Part shown: positions 22,256 to 31,859 of the stretch, piece by piece
Layout: every line of letters begins with the position of its first letter
Numbering within the stretch: the stretch's first letter is position 1
From: an uncultured Holophagaceae bacterium
GTDB lineage: Bacteria > Acidobacteriota > Holophagae > Holophagales > Holophagaceae
NCBI GenBank assembly: GCA_903913215.1
Contig: CAIWKE010000035.1
Coordinates: forward strand, 1 to 64,000
DNA: 64,000 nt
Direction of reading: 5' to 3'
Made by a program: the position numbers and the translations under genes
The notes under the pieces: model-generated
What the model was told of the DNA's origin: nothing
The model's input: only the letters and a program-made list of their open reading frames with translations
The model's database searches: none

Positions 22256-23674
22256 TTAGGATTGAGCCACGCGGGGTTTCACCGCGAGGTAGACCGGCCA
22301 GCCGAGGGCCACCAGAATGAGCCCCGGCCAGGAATAACTGGGTCGGTAGATGAAGAGGGCGCCCACGATGGCGCAGGCCCCCGCCATGTAGAGCAGGGGC
22401 ACCACCGGGTAGCCCCAGACCCGCACGGTGCGGGGCAGGTCCGGCCGCCGCAGGCGCAGGAGGATGACGCCGCCCACCGTGAAGACGTAGAAGAGGATGG
22501 TGGGCAGCATCACGAAGTCCAGCAGCTGCCCATAAGTGCCGGTGAGGGTCAGGGCGCAGGTCCAGAGGGCCTGGATCCAGAGGCCGAAAGCCGGGACGCC
22601 GTGCTGGTTGAGGCGGGCAGCCAGGGGATGGAAGAGGCCATCCACCGCCATGCGCTGGTAGACCCGGGCCCCGGAGAAGAGCAGTCCGTTCAGGCAGCCG
22701 AAGGTGGAGACGAGGATGACGCCGGCCATGATGAGCCCGCCCCCAGGGCCGAAGAGGGCCTGCAGGGCCGCGCTGGCCACCCGGTCCTGGGGAGCAGTGG
22801 CGATGCCCGTGGGGCCCAGCACCCGCAGGTAGGCCAAGTTCGCCACGATGTACAGGCCGCAGACCAGCGTGGTGCCGATGAGCAGGGAGAAGGGGATGGT
22901 CCGGCGGGGTTCCTTCACCTCACCGGCGATGAAGGTGATGGAGTTCCAGGCGTCCGCGGAGAACATGCTGCCCGTCTGTACCACCAGCAGCGCCGTGAGG
23001 AAGGGCAGGGGCACATCGCCGAGCTGGTGCGGATAGGGGCCCGCCACGGGCGGGACGGCGGGGTGGAACCAGAGCCCCAGGCCGATGAGGGCCGCCAGGC
23101 CGCCGATCTTGGCCACGGTGAAGAGGTCTTGGATGCGGGAGCCCAGTCTCACGCCGTAGAGGTTCACCACCGTGAGCAGGGCGACGACCGCGATGGCCGA
23201 GAGGCGCGTGGGCGTGAGGCCCAGGTGGTAGGGGCCCACGCTGATCGACTGGCTGATCCGCAGCAGCGGAACCTCCAGGTGGGGGCCCAGCCAGGTGGTA
23301 TCCGTCACCCAGGGGATGAAGTTACCCAGATACTTGCCGAAGGCCACGGCCACGGCCGCCAGGGTGCCGCACTCGATGACCGTGAAGAAGGTCCAGCCAT
23401 AGAGGAAGCCCATGGCGGGGCCGTAGATCTCACGCAGGTAGGAATACTGGCCCCCAGCCTGGGGGAAGAGGCCCGCCAACTCCCCGTAGCTGAGAGCCGC
23501 GAAGAGCGTCAGCACGGCCGTGAGACCCCAGGCCGCCAGGAGGAAGCCGCTGGTGCCGTAGGTCCGCATCATGTCCGCAGCCACAATGAATACGCCACTG
23601 CCGATCATGGAGCCGGCAATGAGCATGGTGGCAGAGAAGAGTCCTACGTGGCGGCGATAGCCGGTTGCGTCCAT
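22256..23674 (-). CDS. APC superfamily amino acid permease
   Basis: HVGLFSATMLIAGSMIGSGVFIVAADMMRTYG; 10 bp upstream of the saccharopine dehydrogenase gene. Confidence 0.9.
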   Translation of the reverse strand: MDATGYRRHVGLFSATMLIAGSMIGSGVFIVAADMMRTYGTSGFLLAAWGLTAVLTLFAALSYGELAGLFPQAGGQYSYLREIYGPAMGFLYGWTFFTVIECGTLAAVAVAFGKYLGNFIPWVTDTTWLGPHLEVPLLRISQSISVGPYHLGLTPTRLSAIAVVALLTVVNLYGVRLGSRIQDLFTVAKIGGLAALIGLGLWFHPAVPPVAGPYPHQLGDVPLPFLTALLVVQTGSMFSADAWNSITFIAGEVKEPRRTIPFSLLIGTTLVCGLYIVANLAYLRVLGPTGIATAPQDRVASAALQALFGPGGGLIMAGVILVSTFGCLNGLLFSGARVYQRMAVDGLFHPLAARLNQHGVPAFGLWIQALWTCALTLTGTYGQLLDFVMLPTILFYVFTVGGVILLRLRRPDLPRTVRVWGYPVVPLLYMAGACAIVGALFIYRPSYSWPGLILVALGWPVYLAVKPRVAQS

Positions 23675-23726
23675 GGAATCCTTCAGCGGAGTAGAAGGAA
23701 CCACGCTACCACGGCATTCTGGAGGC

Positions 23727-24743
23727 ATGGCACGATCCTCGATCTCCCTCCGGCTCTTCCTGGCCACCCTGATGCTGGCCGCCCTGCCGTTCCTGGGGGG
23801 ATGGTGGGCCTGGACGGGGCAGGGCCCCCTCCAGCAGGAGGCGACGGTGCTGGTGAAGAAGGGGACGAACATCAACCAGATCGCGGATCAGCTGGAGCGC
23901 CAGGGCGTCATCCGCTCGGCTTCCCTGTTCCGGCTCTGGGCCCGTTCCCGCAAGCTGCAACTCATCCGCGGCGAATACGCCTTCGGGGCCCGGGCCAGCC
24001 TGGCCGATGTGGCCGGCAAGCTGCGGCGGGCGGACATCCACTACACCACTGTCTCCATTCCTGAGGGGGCTCACGCCTGGTCGGTGCAGCGGCGCCTGAA
24101 AGACTTCGTGCCTGAGGACATCTTCTGGACCCTCTGGAAGAGCCCCCGCCTGGCCAAGACGGCGGGCTTCGAGCAGGCCGAAAGCCTGGAGGGCCTCGTG
24201 GCCCCGGCCACCTACAAGCTCCACCACGCCATGGAGCCTGAGGAAGTGATGCTCCAGCTTGTGGAGGCCTTCCACGACCAGGTGCGGCCCAAGCTGGAGG
24301 GAGGCGTGCTGCCGCCCTACGAGACCCTCATTCTGGCCAGCCTGGTGGAGAAGGAGACCAAGCTTGCGGAGGAGCAACCCAAGGTGGCCGGTGTCTACAA
24401 GAAGCGCCTGGACATCGGCATGCGCCTCCAGTGCGACCCCACCAGCCTATACGCCCGCTGGCTCAGCGGCGACCTGCGTTTCACGGCGCCCCTGTCCGAG
24501 GACATCCGCCGCCCACACCGCTTCAACACCTACACCATGGGCGGCCTGCCCCCCACACCCATCGCCATTCCCAGTGCGACGGCCCTGGAGGCGGCCAAGG
24601 CCCCGGTGCTCAGCAAGGACCTCTATTTTGTGGCCACCGGGAGGGGCGGCCACAACTTCGCACCGACCCTGAAGGACCACAACCGCAACGTTGGCGTCTA
24701 CCGCCAGGAAATCACGCGTCAGCGCCGGGTGGCCCGTGGCTAA
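23727..24743 (+). CDS. mltG: Endolytic transglycosylase MltG (YceG-like)
   Basis: ILASLVEKETKLAEEQPKVAGVYKKRLDIGMRLQCDPT; NTYTMGGLPPTPIAIPS. Confidence 0.94.
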   Translation: MARSSISLRLFLATLMLAALPFLGGWWAWTGQGPLQQEATVLVKKGTNINQIADQLERQGVIRSASLFRLWARSRKLQLIRGEYAFGARASLADVAGKLRRADIHYTTVSIPEGAHAWSVQRRLKDFVPEDIFWTLWKSPRLAKTAGFEQAESLEGLVAPATYKLHHAMEPEEVMLQLVEAFHDQVRPKLEGGVLPPYETLILASLVEKETKLAEEQPKVAGVYKKRLDIGMRLQCDPTSLYARWLSGDLRFTAPLSEDIRRPHRFNTYTMGGLPPTPIAIPSATALEAAKAPVLSKDLYFVATGRGGHNFAPTLKDHNRNVGVYRQEITRQRRVARG

Positions 24744-25539
24744 GCTGCGGCTGGACCTCCTGCTTGTCCAACTGGGCCTTTGCGAGACCCGGGCCAAGGC
24801 CCAGGCCCGGATCCTCTCCGGGGATGTGCTGGTGGAGGACCGTCCCGTCACTAAGGCCGGCACGGCCATCGACGAGGCGGCCACCATCCGCCTGCGGGGC
24901 GACGCGCTGCCCTTCGTGAGCCGGGGTGGGCTGAAGCTGGCCGGGGCCTTGGATCTTTGGGGCATCGATCCCACCGGCCGAGTCTGCTTCGACGCTGGCT
25001 CCAGCACCGGCGGCTTCACGGATTGCCTGCTGCAGCGGGGGGCCACCCGGGTCTACGCCGTGGACGTGGGCACCAACCAGCTCCACTGGAAGCTGCGCAG
25101 CGATGCCCGCGTAGTGTCCATGGAGCAGGTGAACCTCCGCACCTGGGATCCGGGCCTCCTGACCGAACCCTGCAGCCTCCTGGTGGCGGACCTCAGCTTC
25201 ATCTCCCTGCGCCTGGCCATCCCGCCGATCCTGCCCAGCCTCGCCCCTGGCGCCGACGCAGTGCTGCTGGTGAAGCCCCAGTTCGAGGCAGGCCGCGACG
25301 ACGTCGGTGCCGGCGGAATCGTACGGGACCCGGCTGTCCACCGCCGGGTGCTGGTGGAGACCTGGGGCTTCTTCGCCCAGACCCGCCTCCGGCCCCAGGC
25401 CCTGGGCCTCAGCCCCATCAAGGGGGGCGAAGGCAACAGCGAGTTCCTGCTGCGCCTGCGCCTGGACGGCGAGCCCGGGGAGCTGGGTGCGGCCCTGGCC
25501 TCGCTGATCAAGCCCTGGGGAGACGCACTTCCATCGTGA
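24736..25539 (+). CDS. tlyA: TlyA family rRNA (cytidine-2'-O)-methyltransferase
   Basis: S4 domain (LRLDLLLVQLGLCETRAKAQARILSGDVLVE) plus FtsJ-like domain (CFDAGSSTGGFTDCLLQRGA); GTG start overlapping mltG. Confidence 0.92.
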   Translation: MAKLRLDLLLVQLGLCETRAKAQARILSGDVLVEDRPVTKAGTAIDEAATIRLRGDALPFVSRGGLKLAGALDLWGIDPTGRVCFDAGSSTGGFTDCLLQRGATRVYAVDVGTNQLHWKLRSDARVVSMEQVNLRTWDPGLLTEPCSLLVADLSFISLRLAIPPILPSLAPGADAVLLVKPQFEAGRDDVGAGGIVRDPAVHRRVLVETWGFFAQTRLRPQALGLSPIKGGEGNSEFLLRLRLDGEPGELGAALASLIKPWGDALPS

Positions 25540-26893
25540 AGGTGCTGCCCTCTCCAGCCAGGCTGTCCACGCTGAGGGTGCCGCCCATGAGGTGCACCAG
25601 GTCCTGGCTCAGGGCCAGGCCCAGGCCTGTGCCGCCAAACTGGCGGGTGATGCCCACGTCCGCCTGGGTGAAGGGGCGGAAGAGGCGATGAAGGGTGGCT
25701 GGGGTCATGCCGATGCCCGAGTCCACCACAGCCCAGCGGAGAAGAAGGCCGGGCGCTTCGTCGATCACTTGAAGCCGAAAGGTGATGCTGCCCTGGGTCG
25801 TGAACTTGAGGGCATTGCCCAGCAAGTTGTTGAGGACCTGCTTGAGGCGCAGGGGATCGCCCAGGGCCACAGGGGCCTCCGTGGGCAGGGCCACCAGGAA
25901 GGCCAGGCCCTTGGCCGTGGCGTCGGCCCGCCACAGCTCTGCGCAGTCGCGGGTGAGGCTCAGGGGCGAGAAGGGGGAACTCTCCAGGGTCATGGCCCCG
26001 GCCTCCAGCTTGGACAGATCCAGCACGCGGTCCAGCATGTCCAGCAGGTTCCCTGCCGCCTTGCGTCCGATCTCGGTGATCTCGCGCTGCTCCACATCGA
26101 GGTTGGTGGTCAACAGGTAGCGCACCATGGCCATGATGGCGTTCATGGGCGTGCGGATTTCGTGGCTCATGGTGGCCAGGAAGACAGAGGTGAGGCGCGC
26201 CGTCTCCTGGGCCTCCTGGGCCCGGGCCTCCAGGCGGGTCTCCCGCGCCTGCTGCACCTGGATGTTCTGGGCCACGCCCAGGTAGCCGAAGATGCGCCCA
26301 TGGCGGTCCCGCAGGGCGGATATGGCGAGGCTCACTGGAAAGCGCCGCCCCTTCGCATCCTGGTAGGTCCAGGTTCGCACCTCGCTGAGGCCCCGGCTGG
26401 GCAGGGCCGTGAAGACCTCGAAGCCCGTGATCTCCAGGCCCAGGGAGGCGCTCAGTTCCTGGCCTCGCTGCTCGATCTCCTCGGGCAGGTGGAACGCGGC
26501 AGGGCTCAGGCGGTGGATGACGTCCCGGGCCTTGAGACCCAGCATCCGCTCCGCTCCAGTGTTGAAGAGCTGGATTGTGCCCTGGGCATCGGTGGCGATG
26601 AGGGCCACCTCCGTGGCCGCGTCCATGACGGCCTTCAGGAGCCGCTGCTGGGCATCCTGGTCGGCGGCGAGGCTGGCCTGGCGCTCCAGGCGCTGGCGCA
26701 GGAGGTGGAGGCCCAGGGCCATCCCCCAGATCGTCAGCAGGGTCAGCAAGACGCGCAGGGAGGGACCGCCTGGCGGCAGCGCCAGGGGTCGCAGCAGTGC
26801 CCAGCTCAGCAGGAGGGGGGTGGCCAGGAGACCCAGGGTCCACAGGCCGTCCAGGCGGCTTGCGGCGCGGACGGGCTTGGAGCTAGTGCTCAT
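25508..26893 (-). CDS. PAS domain sensor histidine kinase
   Basis: PAS, HisKA ([16 protein letters not shown]), HATPase_c (GTGLGLALSQDLVHLMGG). Confidence 0.93.
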   Translation of the reverse strand: MSTSSKPVRAASRLDGLWTLGLLATPLLLSWALLRPLALPPGGPSLRVLLTLLTIWGMALGLHLLRQRLERQASLAADQDAQQRLLKAVMDAATEVALIATDAQGTIQLFNTGAERMLGLKARDVIHRLSPAAFHLPEEIEQRGQELSASLGLEITGFEVFTALPSRGLSEVRTWTYQDAKGRRFPVSLAISALRDRHGRIFGYLGVAQNIQVQQARETRLEARAQEAQETARLTSVFLATMSHEIRTPMNAIMAMVRYLLTTNLDVEQREITEIGRKAAGNLLDMLDRVLDLSKLEAGAMTLESSPFSPLSLTRDCAELWRADATAKGLAFLVALPTEAPVALGDPLRLKQVLNNLLGNALKFTTQGSITFRLQVIDEAPGLLLRWAVVDSGIGMTPATLHRLFRPFTQADVGITRQFGGTGLGLALSQDLVHLMGGTLSVDSLAGEGSTFTMEVRLPRA

Positions 26894-26906
26894 GGCTGGG
26901 GCTCAC

Positions 26907-28478
26907 CTAGAGGCTGGCCCAGTCGGTCTTGAAAGTGCTCTCCGCGAGGGCGGTCTCGGCCAAGGGGAGGTGCCCGTCCAGGGCGTCCCCGCAAACGGCC
27001 TGCCAGCGCACGAAGCCATCGTAGGCGGGGCGCACACCCGGGCGGGTGCCATGGCCGGCAAAGGGCAGGCGGGCTTCGGCGGCATCGGCCAGGCGGTTGA
27101 TCCCCACCATGTCCGCCCGGCAGTCGTGCCGGAAGCGTTCGATCCAGGGCCGGTCATGGGAGAAGAGGCTCACGGCGCAGCCCGAGGGGGAACCATAGGT
27201 CCAGGCCAAGGCCTCTTCCAGTTCCTTGAAGGTGACGAGGTTCACGGTGGGGCCCAGGCCCTGGTTCTGGAAGAGTCCCATCTCAGGCCGGACATCGTCC
27301 CAGACACAGGCCTGCATGTAGTGGCCGTGGGCGATGTCGCCCACCACGTGCTCGGTGCGGTTCACCTCGTTCCACTGCTCCCCGCCGGCCAGGAGGGTGG
27401 CGCCGTCCTGCTGGCCCAATTCCCAGTGCTCCCGGAAGGCCGTGGCGCTGCGGGCGTTGATCATGGGGCCGTAGGCCACCTCGGGATGGGTCATGGGATT
27501 GCCCACTTTGAGGGTGGCCACCTGGGCCAGGAAGGCCTCTTTGAACTGGGGTGCGCAGTCCTGGTGCAGCAGGATGTTCACCAGGCCGATGGGCCGCTGG
27601 CCCGCATGGCTGAAGGCGCCCCGCAGGGCTCCCTCGACGGCGCGGTCCAGATCCCCGTCGGGCATCACCACCATGGCCCCCTTGCCCAGCAGGTCCATGC
27701 TGGGGTGCATGAGGTTCCGGCCACACAAGTCGCCCACCGTGCGGCCCAGGGCCGTGGAGCCCACGAAGCTGAAGGCCTGGAAGAGGCCCTTGTCGATGGC
27801 CGCCAGGAAGTGTTTGCCACAGCCCGCCCGGCCTCGTCCATTCACCGTATTGATCACGCCCGGGGGCAGGCCCGCTTCCAGGAAGGCCCGCAGCAGCAGG
27901 TAGGCGGCTGTGGGAGCATTGTCGCTCGGCTTCCACACCACGGTATTGCCCGCGAGGATGGCCGGGAGGAACTTGCGGGCCGGTGCCGACAGGGGCGAGC
28001 TGCCTGTGGCCAGGATGCCGCAGACGCCCACGGGGCGGCGGTAGGCCACCAGACCGGGCATGGGGGTCTGCTCCGAGAGGTTTTGGAGTTCCGCGATGAA
28101 GAAGGCGCAGGCATCGAGGGTTTCCTGGACCTCGGTGGACGCCTCCCGGGGCGTCATTCCGATCTCCCGGGTCACGATGCGGGCCACCTTCTCCCGGTGC
28201 TCGCCCAGGATCAGGGCGGCGCGCTGGATGAGGGCCACCCGGGTGGCCACGGAGGTGCCGGACCAGGCAGGAAAGGCATCGGCCGCGGCCTTGGCGGCTC
28301 GGGCCACATCCTTTTCCCCGCTGTCCGGGAACATGCCCACAAGGTCCCGGCTGTCCACGGCGGACTTGGACTGGATGAGGGAGAGATCCCCCTCCACCTC
28401 CTTGCCATTGACCACGTTGAAACCGATGACACTTTGCCCGGCGGCAATGGCATGGGGCGAATTCGCTTTGAGATACAT
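26907..28478 (-). CDS. Aldehyde dehydrogenase family protein
   Basis: ALDH fold sequence with cofactor motif FVGSTALGRTVG and downstream GQRPIG; starts MYLKANSPHAIAAG. Confidence 0.85.
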   Translation of the reverse strand: MYLKANSPHAIAAGQSVIGFNVVNGKEVEGDLSLIQSKSAVDSRDLVGMFPDSGEKDVARAAKAAADAFPAWSGTSVATRVALIQRAALILGEHREKVARIVTREIGMTPREASTEVQETLDACAFFIAELQNLSEQTPMPGLVAYRRPVGVCGILATGSSPLSAPARKFLPAILAGNTVVWKPSDNAPTAAYLLLRAFLEAGLPPGVINTVNGRGRAGCGKHFLAAIDKGLFQAFSFVGSTALGRTVGDLCGRNLMHPSMDLLGKGAMVVMPDGDLDRAVEGALRGAFSHAGQRPIGLVNILLHQDCAPQFKEAFLAQVATLKVGNPMTHPEVAYGPMINARSATAFREHWELGQQDGATLLAGGEQWNEVNRTEHVVGDIAHGHYMQACVWDDVRPEMGLFQNQGLGPTVNLVTFKELEEALAWTYGSPSGCAVSLFSHDRPWIERFRHDCRADMVGINRLADAAEARLPFAGHGTRPGVRPAYDGFVRWQAVCGDALDGHLPLAETALAESTFKTDWASL

Positions 28479-28573
28479 GCCTGACTCCAGGGGTAGAAGG
28501 GCGGACAAGCTGCGGGTGGGGCAGTCTGGGCCCCTAAGTCCAGTCATCGGCCGGGAATGCCGGGTCATGTAGT

Positions 28574-29404
28574 TTGGACATAGGCAGTCCTGGTGCCTGG
28601 GTCGGGTTCGGCCCTGTACACTGGAGGATTGCCGGAGCCCGGGTGTTCGATAGCATTTCCATTCCCACCATTCTTGTCAGTTATGTGGCCCTGCTGTTCA
28701 GCCTCAGTGTCCACGAGGCCAGCCATGCCACAGCTGCCTACTGGCTGGAGGATGACACCGCCGCCCGCCTGGGCCGCATGTCCCTGAATCCGCTGGTCCA
28801 CATGGATCCCCTGGGAACCTTCCTGTTTCCCCTGCTGGGCATTACCACGGGGTTCCCCTTCATCGGCTGGGCCAAGCCAGTGCCCGTGGACCCCCGCAAC
28901 CTCAGCCGGCGCTTCACCCAGCGGGGGGGCATGGCCCTCGTCGCGGCGGCGGGGCCCGCCTCCAACCTGGTGCTGGGAGCCTTCTTCCTGGGCGTGCTGC
29001 TGCTGCTGGTGAAGCTGGCGGGGGTGCCGCGCTCCTATGACTACAGCCTCTTCGTGGCCGCCTTTTCCAAGGTGGAGTCGCTCCAGGTCATGGGCCAGCG
29101 GTTGGGATTGGACCTGTCCCTGGGGCTGACCCTGGCCCTGGCCCTCTGCGGGCATCTGGTCCTCATCAATGTGGGCCTAGCCCTGTTCAATCTCCTGCCC
29201 ATGGGGCCCCTCGACGGCGCGGGCATCCTGCGGGGGCTTCTGCCCTGGCGCTGGCTCCCCAAGTTCGACCGGGTCCAGCCCTGGATGGGAGGCATTCTCA
29301 TCGTCCTGGCGCTCACAGGTGTTCTCGGCTTTGTCATCGGCCCGGTCTTCGGCGTCGTTCTTTCGGGCATCGAACTCGTAGCCCACCTCGTTCTTGGAGT
29401 CTGA
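28574..29404 (+). CDS. Site-2 protease family (M50, YwhC-like) membrane metalloprotease
   Basis: HEASHATAAYWLEDDTAARLGRMSLNPLVHMDPLGT; NLLPMGPLDGAGIL; start codon uncertain. Confidence 0.9.
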   Translation: MDIGSPGAWVGFGPVHWRIAGARVFDSISIPTILVSYVALLFSLSVHEASHATAAYWLEDDTAARLGRMSLNPLVHMDPLGTFLFPLLGITTGFPFIGWAKPVPVDPRNLSRRFTQRGGMALVAAAGPASNLVLGAFFLGVLLLLVKLAGVPRSYDYSLFVAAFSKVESLQVMGQRLGLDLSLGLTLALALCGHLVLINVGLALFNLLPMGPLDGAGILRGLLPWRWLPKFDRVQPWMGGILIVLALTGVLGFVIGPVFGVVLSGIELVAHLVLGV

Positions 29405-29409
29405 TTCCC

Positions 29410-30399
29410 ATGCAGCGCGTCCTTTCCGGCATCCAGCCCTCCGGCTCCCAGCACATCGGCCACCTCGTGGGGGCCCTCGACAACTTCACCCGCCTTCAGG
29501 ACCAGGGCCAGGCCTTCTATATGATCGCGGACTGGCATGCCCTGACCTCGAAGTACGAGTCCGTGGAGGAGATCTGGCCCGCCACCCAGGAGCTGACAGC
29601 CACCTACCTGGCTGCGGGCCTGGATCCCAAGCAGGCCACCATCTTCGTGCAGAGCCTCGTGAAGGAGCACGCGGAGCTGCACCTGCTGCTCTCCATGGTG
29701 ACGCCTCTCTCCTGGCTTGAGCGGGTACCCACCTACAAGGAGAAGCTCCAAAACGCCGTGGCGGACCTGGGCAGCTACGGCTTCCTGGGCTACCCCCTGC
29801 TCCAGACCGCCGACATCATCATCTACAAGGCGAACAAGGTCCCCGTGGGCGAGGATCAGCTGTTTCACCTGGAACTGGCCCGCGAGGTGGTGCGTCGCTT
29901 CAACTTCCTCTTCAAACGCGAAGTCTTTCCCGAGCCCGAGGCGGTGCTCACTAAAACGCCCAAGGTGCCGGGCCTGGATGGCCGCAAGATGTCCAAGAGC
30001 TACGGCAACTGCATCTATCTGCGCGATACCAACGCCGAGATCCTGGAGAAGTGCACCCGCCAGATGGCCTCGGATCCCGCGCGCCTGCGCAAGACGGATC
30101 CTGGCAACCCTGACATTTGCCCGGTCTTCGATTTCCACAAGCTCTTCAGCGATGCGGCCACCCAGGAACTGGTGAGCACCGAGTGCCGCCGCGCCGGCAT
30201 CGGCTGCTTCGACTGCAAGAAGCGCGTAGCCGAGGCCATGACCCGCCGCATCGAGCCCGTGCGCGAGCAGATCGAGTCCCATCTCTCGCGCCCCGAAGTC
30301 ATCCAGGATGTCCTGCGCGACGGCAGTGCCCGCGCCCGCGCCGTGGCCGCCGAGACCATGGCCGACGTGCGCGATGCCATGGCGATGCCAGCCCTCTGA
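29410..30399 (+). CDS. trpS: Tryptophanyl-tRNA synthetase
   Basis: RVLSGIQPSGSQHIGHLVGAL; GRKMSKSYGN (KMSKS). Confidence 0.96.
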   Translation: MQRVLSGIQPSGSQHIGHLVGALDNFTRLQDQGQAFYMIADWHALTSKYESVEEIWPATQELTATYLAAGLDPKQATIFVQSLVKEHAELHLLLSMVTPLSWLERVPTYKEKLQNAVADLGSYGFLGYPLLQTADIIIYKANKVPVGEDQLFHLELAREVVRRFNFLFKREVFPEPEAVLTKTPKVPGLDGRKMSKSYGNCIYLRDTNAEILEKCTRQMASDPARLRKTDPGNPDICPVFDFHKLFSDAATQELVSTECRRAGIGCFDCKKRVAEAMTRRIEPVREQIESHLSRPEVIQDVLRDGSARARAVAAETMADVRDAMAMPAL

Positions 30400-30470
30400 T
30401 CACTGCCTTCAATCAGGTCGGAACGGCCTCTTGCGTTTCCCCCTGTCCCTGGTAGAATTTTCATCTTGTT

Positions 30471-30547
30471 GGTCCCTTAGCTCAGCTGGTTAGAGCATCT
30501 GACTCTTAATCAGAGGGTCCCCGGTTCGAGTCCGGGAGGGACCACCA
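30471..30547 (+). tRNA. tRNA-Lys(CTT)
   Basis: GGTCCCT...AGGGACC acceptor stem, anticodon loop CTCTTAA, T-arm GGTTCGAGTCC, encoded CCA. Confidence 0.97.
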
Positions 30548-30550
30548 GCA
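30499..30550 (+). repeat. Left attachment repeat (attL) within intact tRNA-Lys
   Basis: CTGACTCTTAATCAGAGGGTCCCCGGTTCGAGTCCGGGAGGGACCACCAGCA. Confidence 0.95.
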
Positions 30551-30556
30551 ACAGAA

Positions 30557-30585
30557 CCGCGTGGAAGCTGAGCCACGCGGTTTTT
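30557..30585 (+). terminator. Rho-independent terminator of tRNA-Lys (copy 1)
   Basis: CCGCGTGG-AAGCTGAG-CCACGCGG-TTTTT. Confidence 0.9.
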
Positions 30586-30822
30586 GTTTGTACACCTATC
30601 TAGGGCGCGATTTCTGCCGTTGTCACACCCTTGTCCCACTCTGGCGAAATCCTCACCGGGCCGATTTCGCCATTGTCGCCAGCTAGACCCAGGCCCGGCG
30701 CGGTTCCCATGGAATACGAACCGGACATGGTTTTTTTTAGCTAGCTAGCTGGACCGGGCGGTATGCAGCGATACCCGCCACCAGGGCGCCCCGGGAGAAC
30801 CTAGCCGCGCGGCACCTTCGGG

Positions 30823-31305
30823 TTACCGCCTGGCCTTCATATCCCGGCGCATCACCTTTTCGACCTGGCGCATCGAATAGCCCTTGGCCGCATACATCGG
30901 CGCCAGCAGCCCGGCCACGATCCCACGATCAAAGGCATGGGCCGTCTGTGAGGACTGATAGGCCAGCTTCCAGCAGGTCCGGCACTGGTAGTCCACCAGC
31001 TGGGGCGGCGCGTAGAGCTTCCGGCACTTCCGCCCGCACCCTGGGCAAAGCAACCAGAGGGACCGCCCCCCGAATCGTGGTTCCCAGAATCGGATCTGGA
31101 TCCACACATCGGCCTTCCACCCGCCCATGGCGCCTTGCAGCACCACAAAGAATTCGTCGCCCTGCTTCTCTTGGCGGATCTTCCAGGTCCCGCCCCAGAC
31201 GTTCGCACTCACCGCCCCGCCAGGCAGCACCTGGACACAGACGCACGATTCCACCGTTCGCGCCTTCCTGTGGCCGTCCCATCGTCCGCTTCCCGATCCG
31301 CCCAT
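30823..31305 (-). CDS. Uncharacterised zinc-ribbon protein with MGGxGSGRW N-terminus
   Basis: MGGSGSGRWDGHRKARTVESC; CPGCGRKCRKLY...CRTCWKLAYQS two CxxC knuckles. Confidence 0.75.
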   Translation of the reverse strand: MGGSGSGRWDGHRKARTVESCVCVQVLPGGAVSANVWGGTWKIRQEKQGDEFFVVLQGAMGGWKADVWIQIRFWEPRFGGRSLWLLCPGCGRKCRKLYAPPQLVDYQCRTCWKLAYQSSQTAHAFDRGIVAGLLAPMYAAKGYSMRQVEKVMRRDMKARR

Positions 31306-31475
31306 TCACACCGCCAGTTTTCCAAAATCCCTTGGGTTTATTCCACTGTCACCGGCCTGTTTCCGGGCCTTAGATCCGCGCCAGCATTGGTTTCCAGCGG
31401 TTTCGCACTCTCCGCACTCTTTACCCTGGTTTAGCCCTGTTCCCGGCACCGTAGCCCCCCGTCCCCGGGCCATCC

Positions 31476-31859
31476 CTAGCACCGGCGCGGGTTTGATCGT
31501 GTTTGATTAGGTTGAAAAGGCGTCCGGCGCGGCCCTTTTTGGGATCCCATGGCCGCCCGGCGCCTGGCGCCCTGTTCCGCCTCAGCATCCCGACAGGCCC
31601 GCAGGGCGTCCGGGTGGACAAGGTGGGCCAGGTAGTCCGGGAAGGTAGTCACCCGGGATTCGGCCAGGCTGGATTCATGGGCGGCCCATGCTTCGGCGTC
31701 CGCTTCCAGCAGGGCCAGCAGGGCGGGCCGGTGTTCGGCGATCAGGGCCAGCAGCTGGGGCGGCGGTTCCCCGGCACCCGATAGCCGCAGCCCACCAGGT
31801 CGAAGGGACAGGCGGAAGCCCAGCCCCTCGACCTGGCCCAGCACTTCGGGCGGCGTCAC
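31476..31859 (-). CDS. Small protein with TubC_N-like docking domain
   Basis: EVLGQVEGLGFRLSLRPGGLRLSGAGEPPPQLLALIAEHRPALLALLEA resembles TubC_N-type; start overlaps stop of the primase/helicase gene by 4 bp. Confidence 0.65.
   Translation of the reverse strand: MTPPEVLGQVEGLGFRLSLRPGGLRLSGAGEPPPQLLALIAEHRPALLALLEADAEAWAAHESSLAESRVTTFPDYLAHLVHPDALRACRDAEAEQGARRRAAMGSQKGPRRTPFQPNQTRSNPRRC

Noticed and set aside
30739-30752. TAGCTAGCTAGCT palindromic run near the left end of the element
   Set aside because: Too short and simple a repeat to assign a function; left as composition noise.
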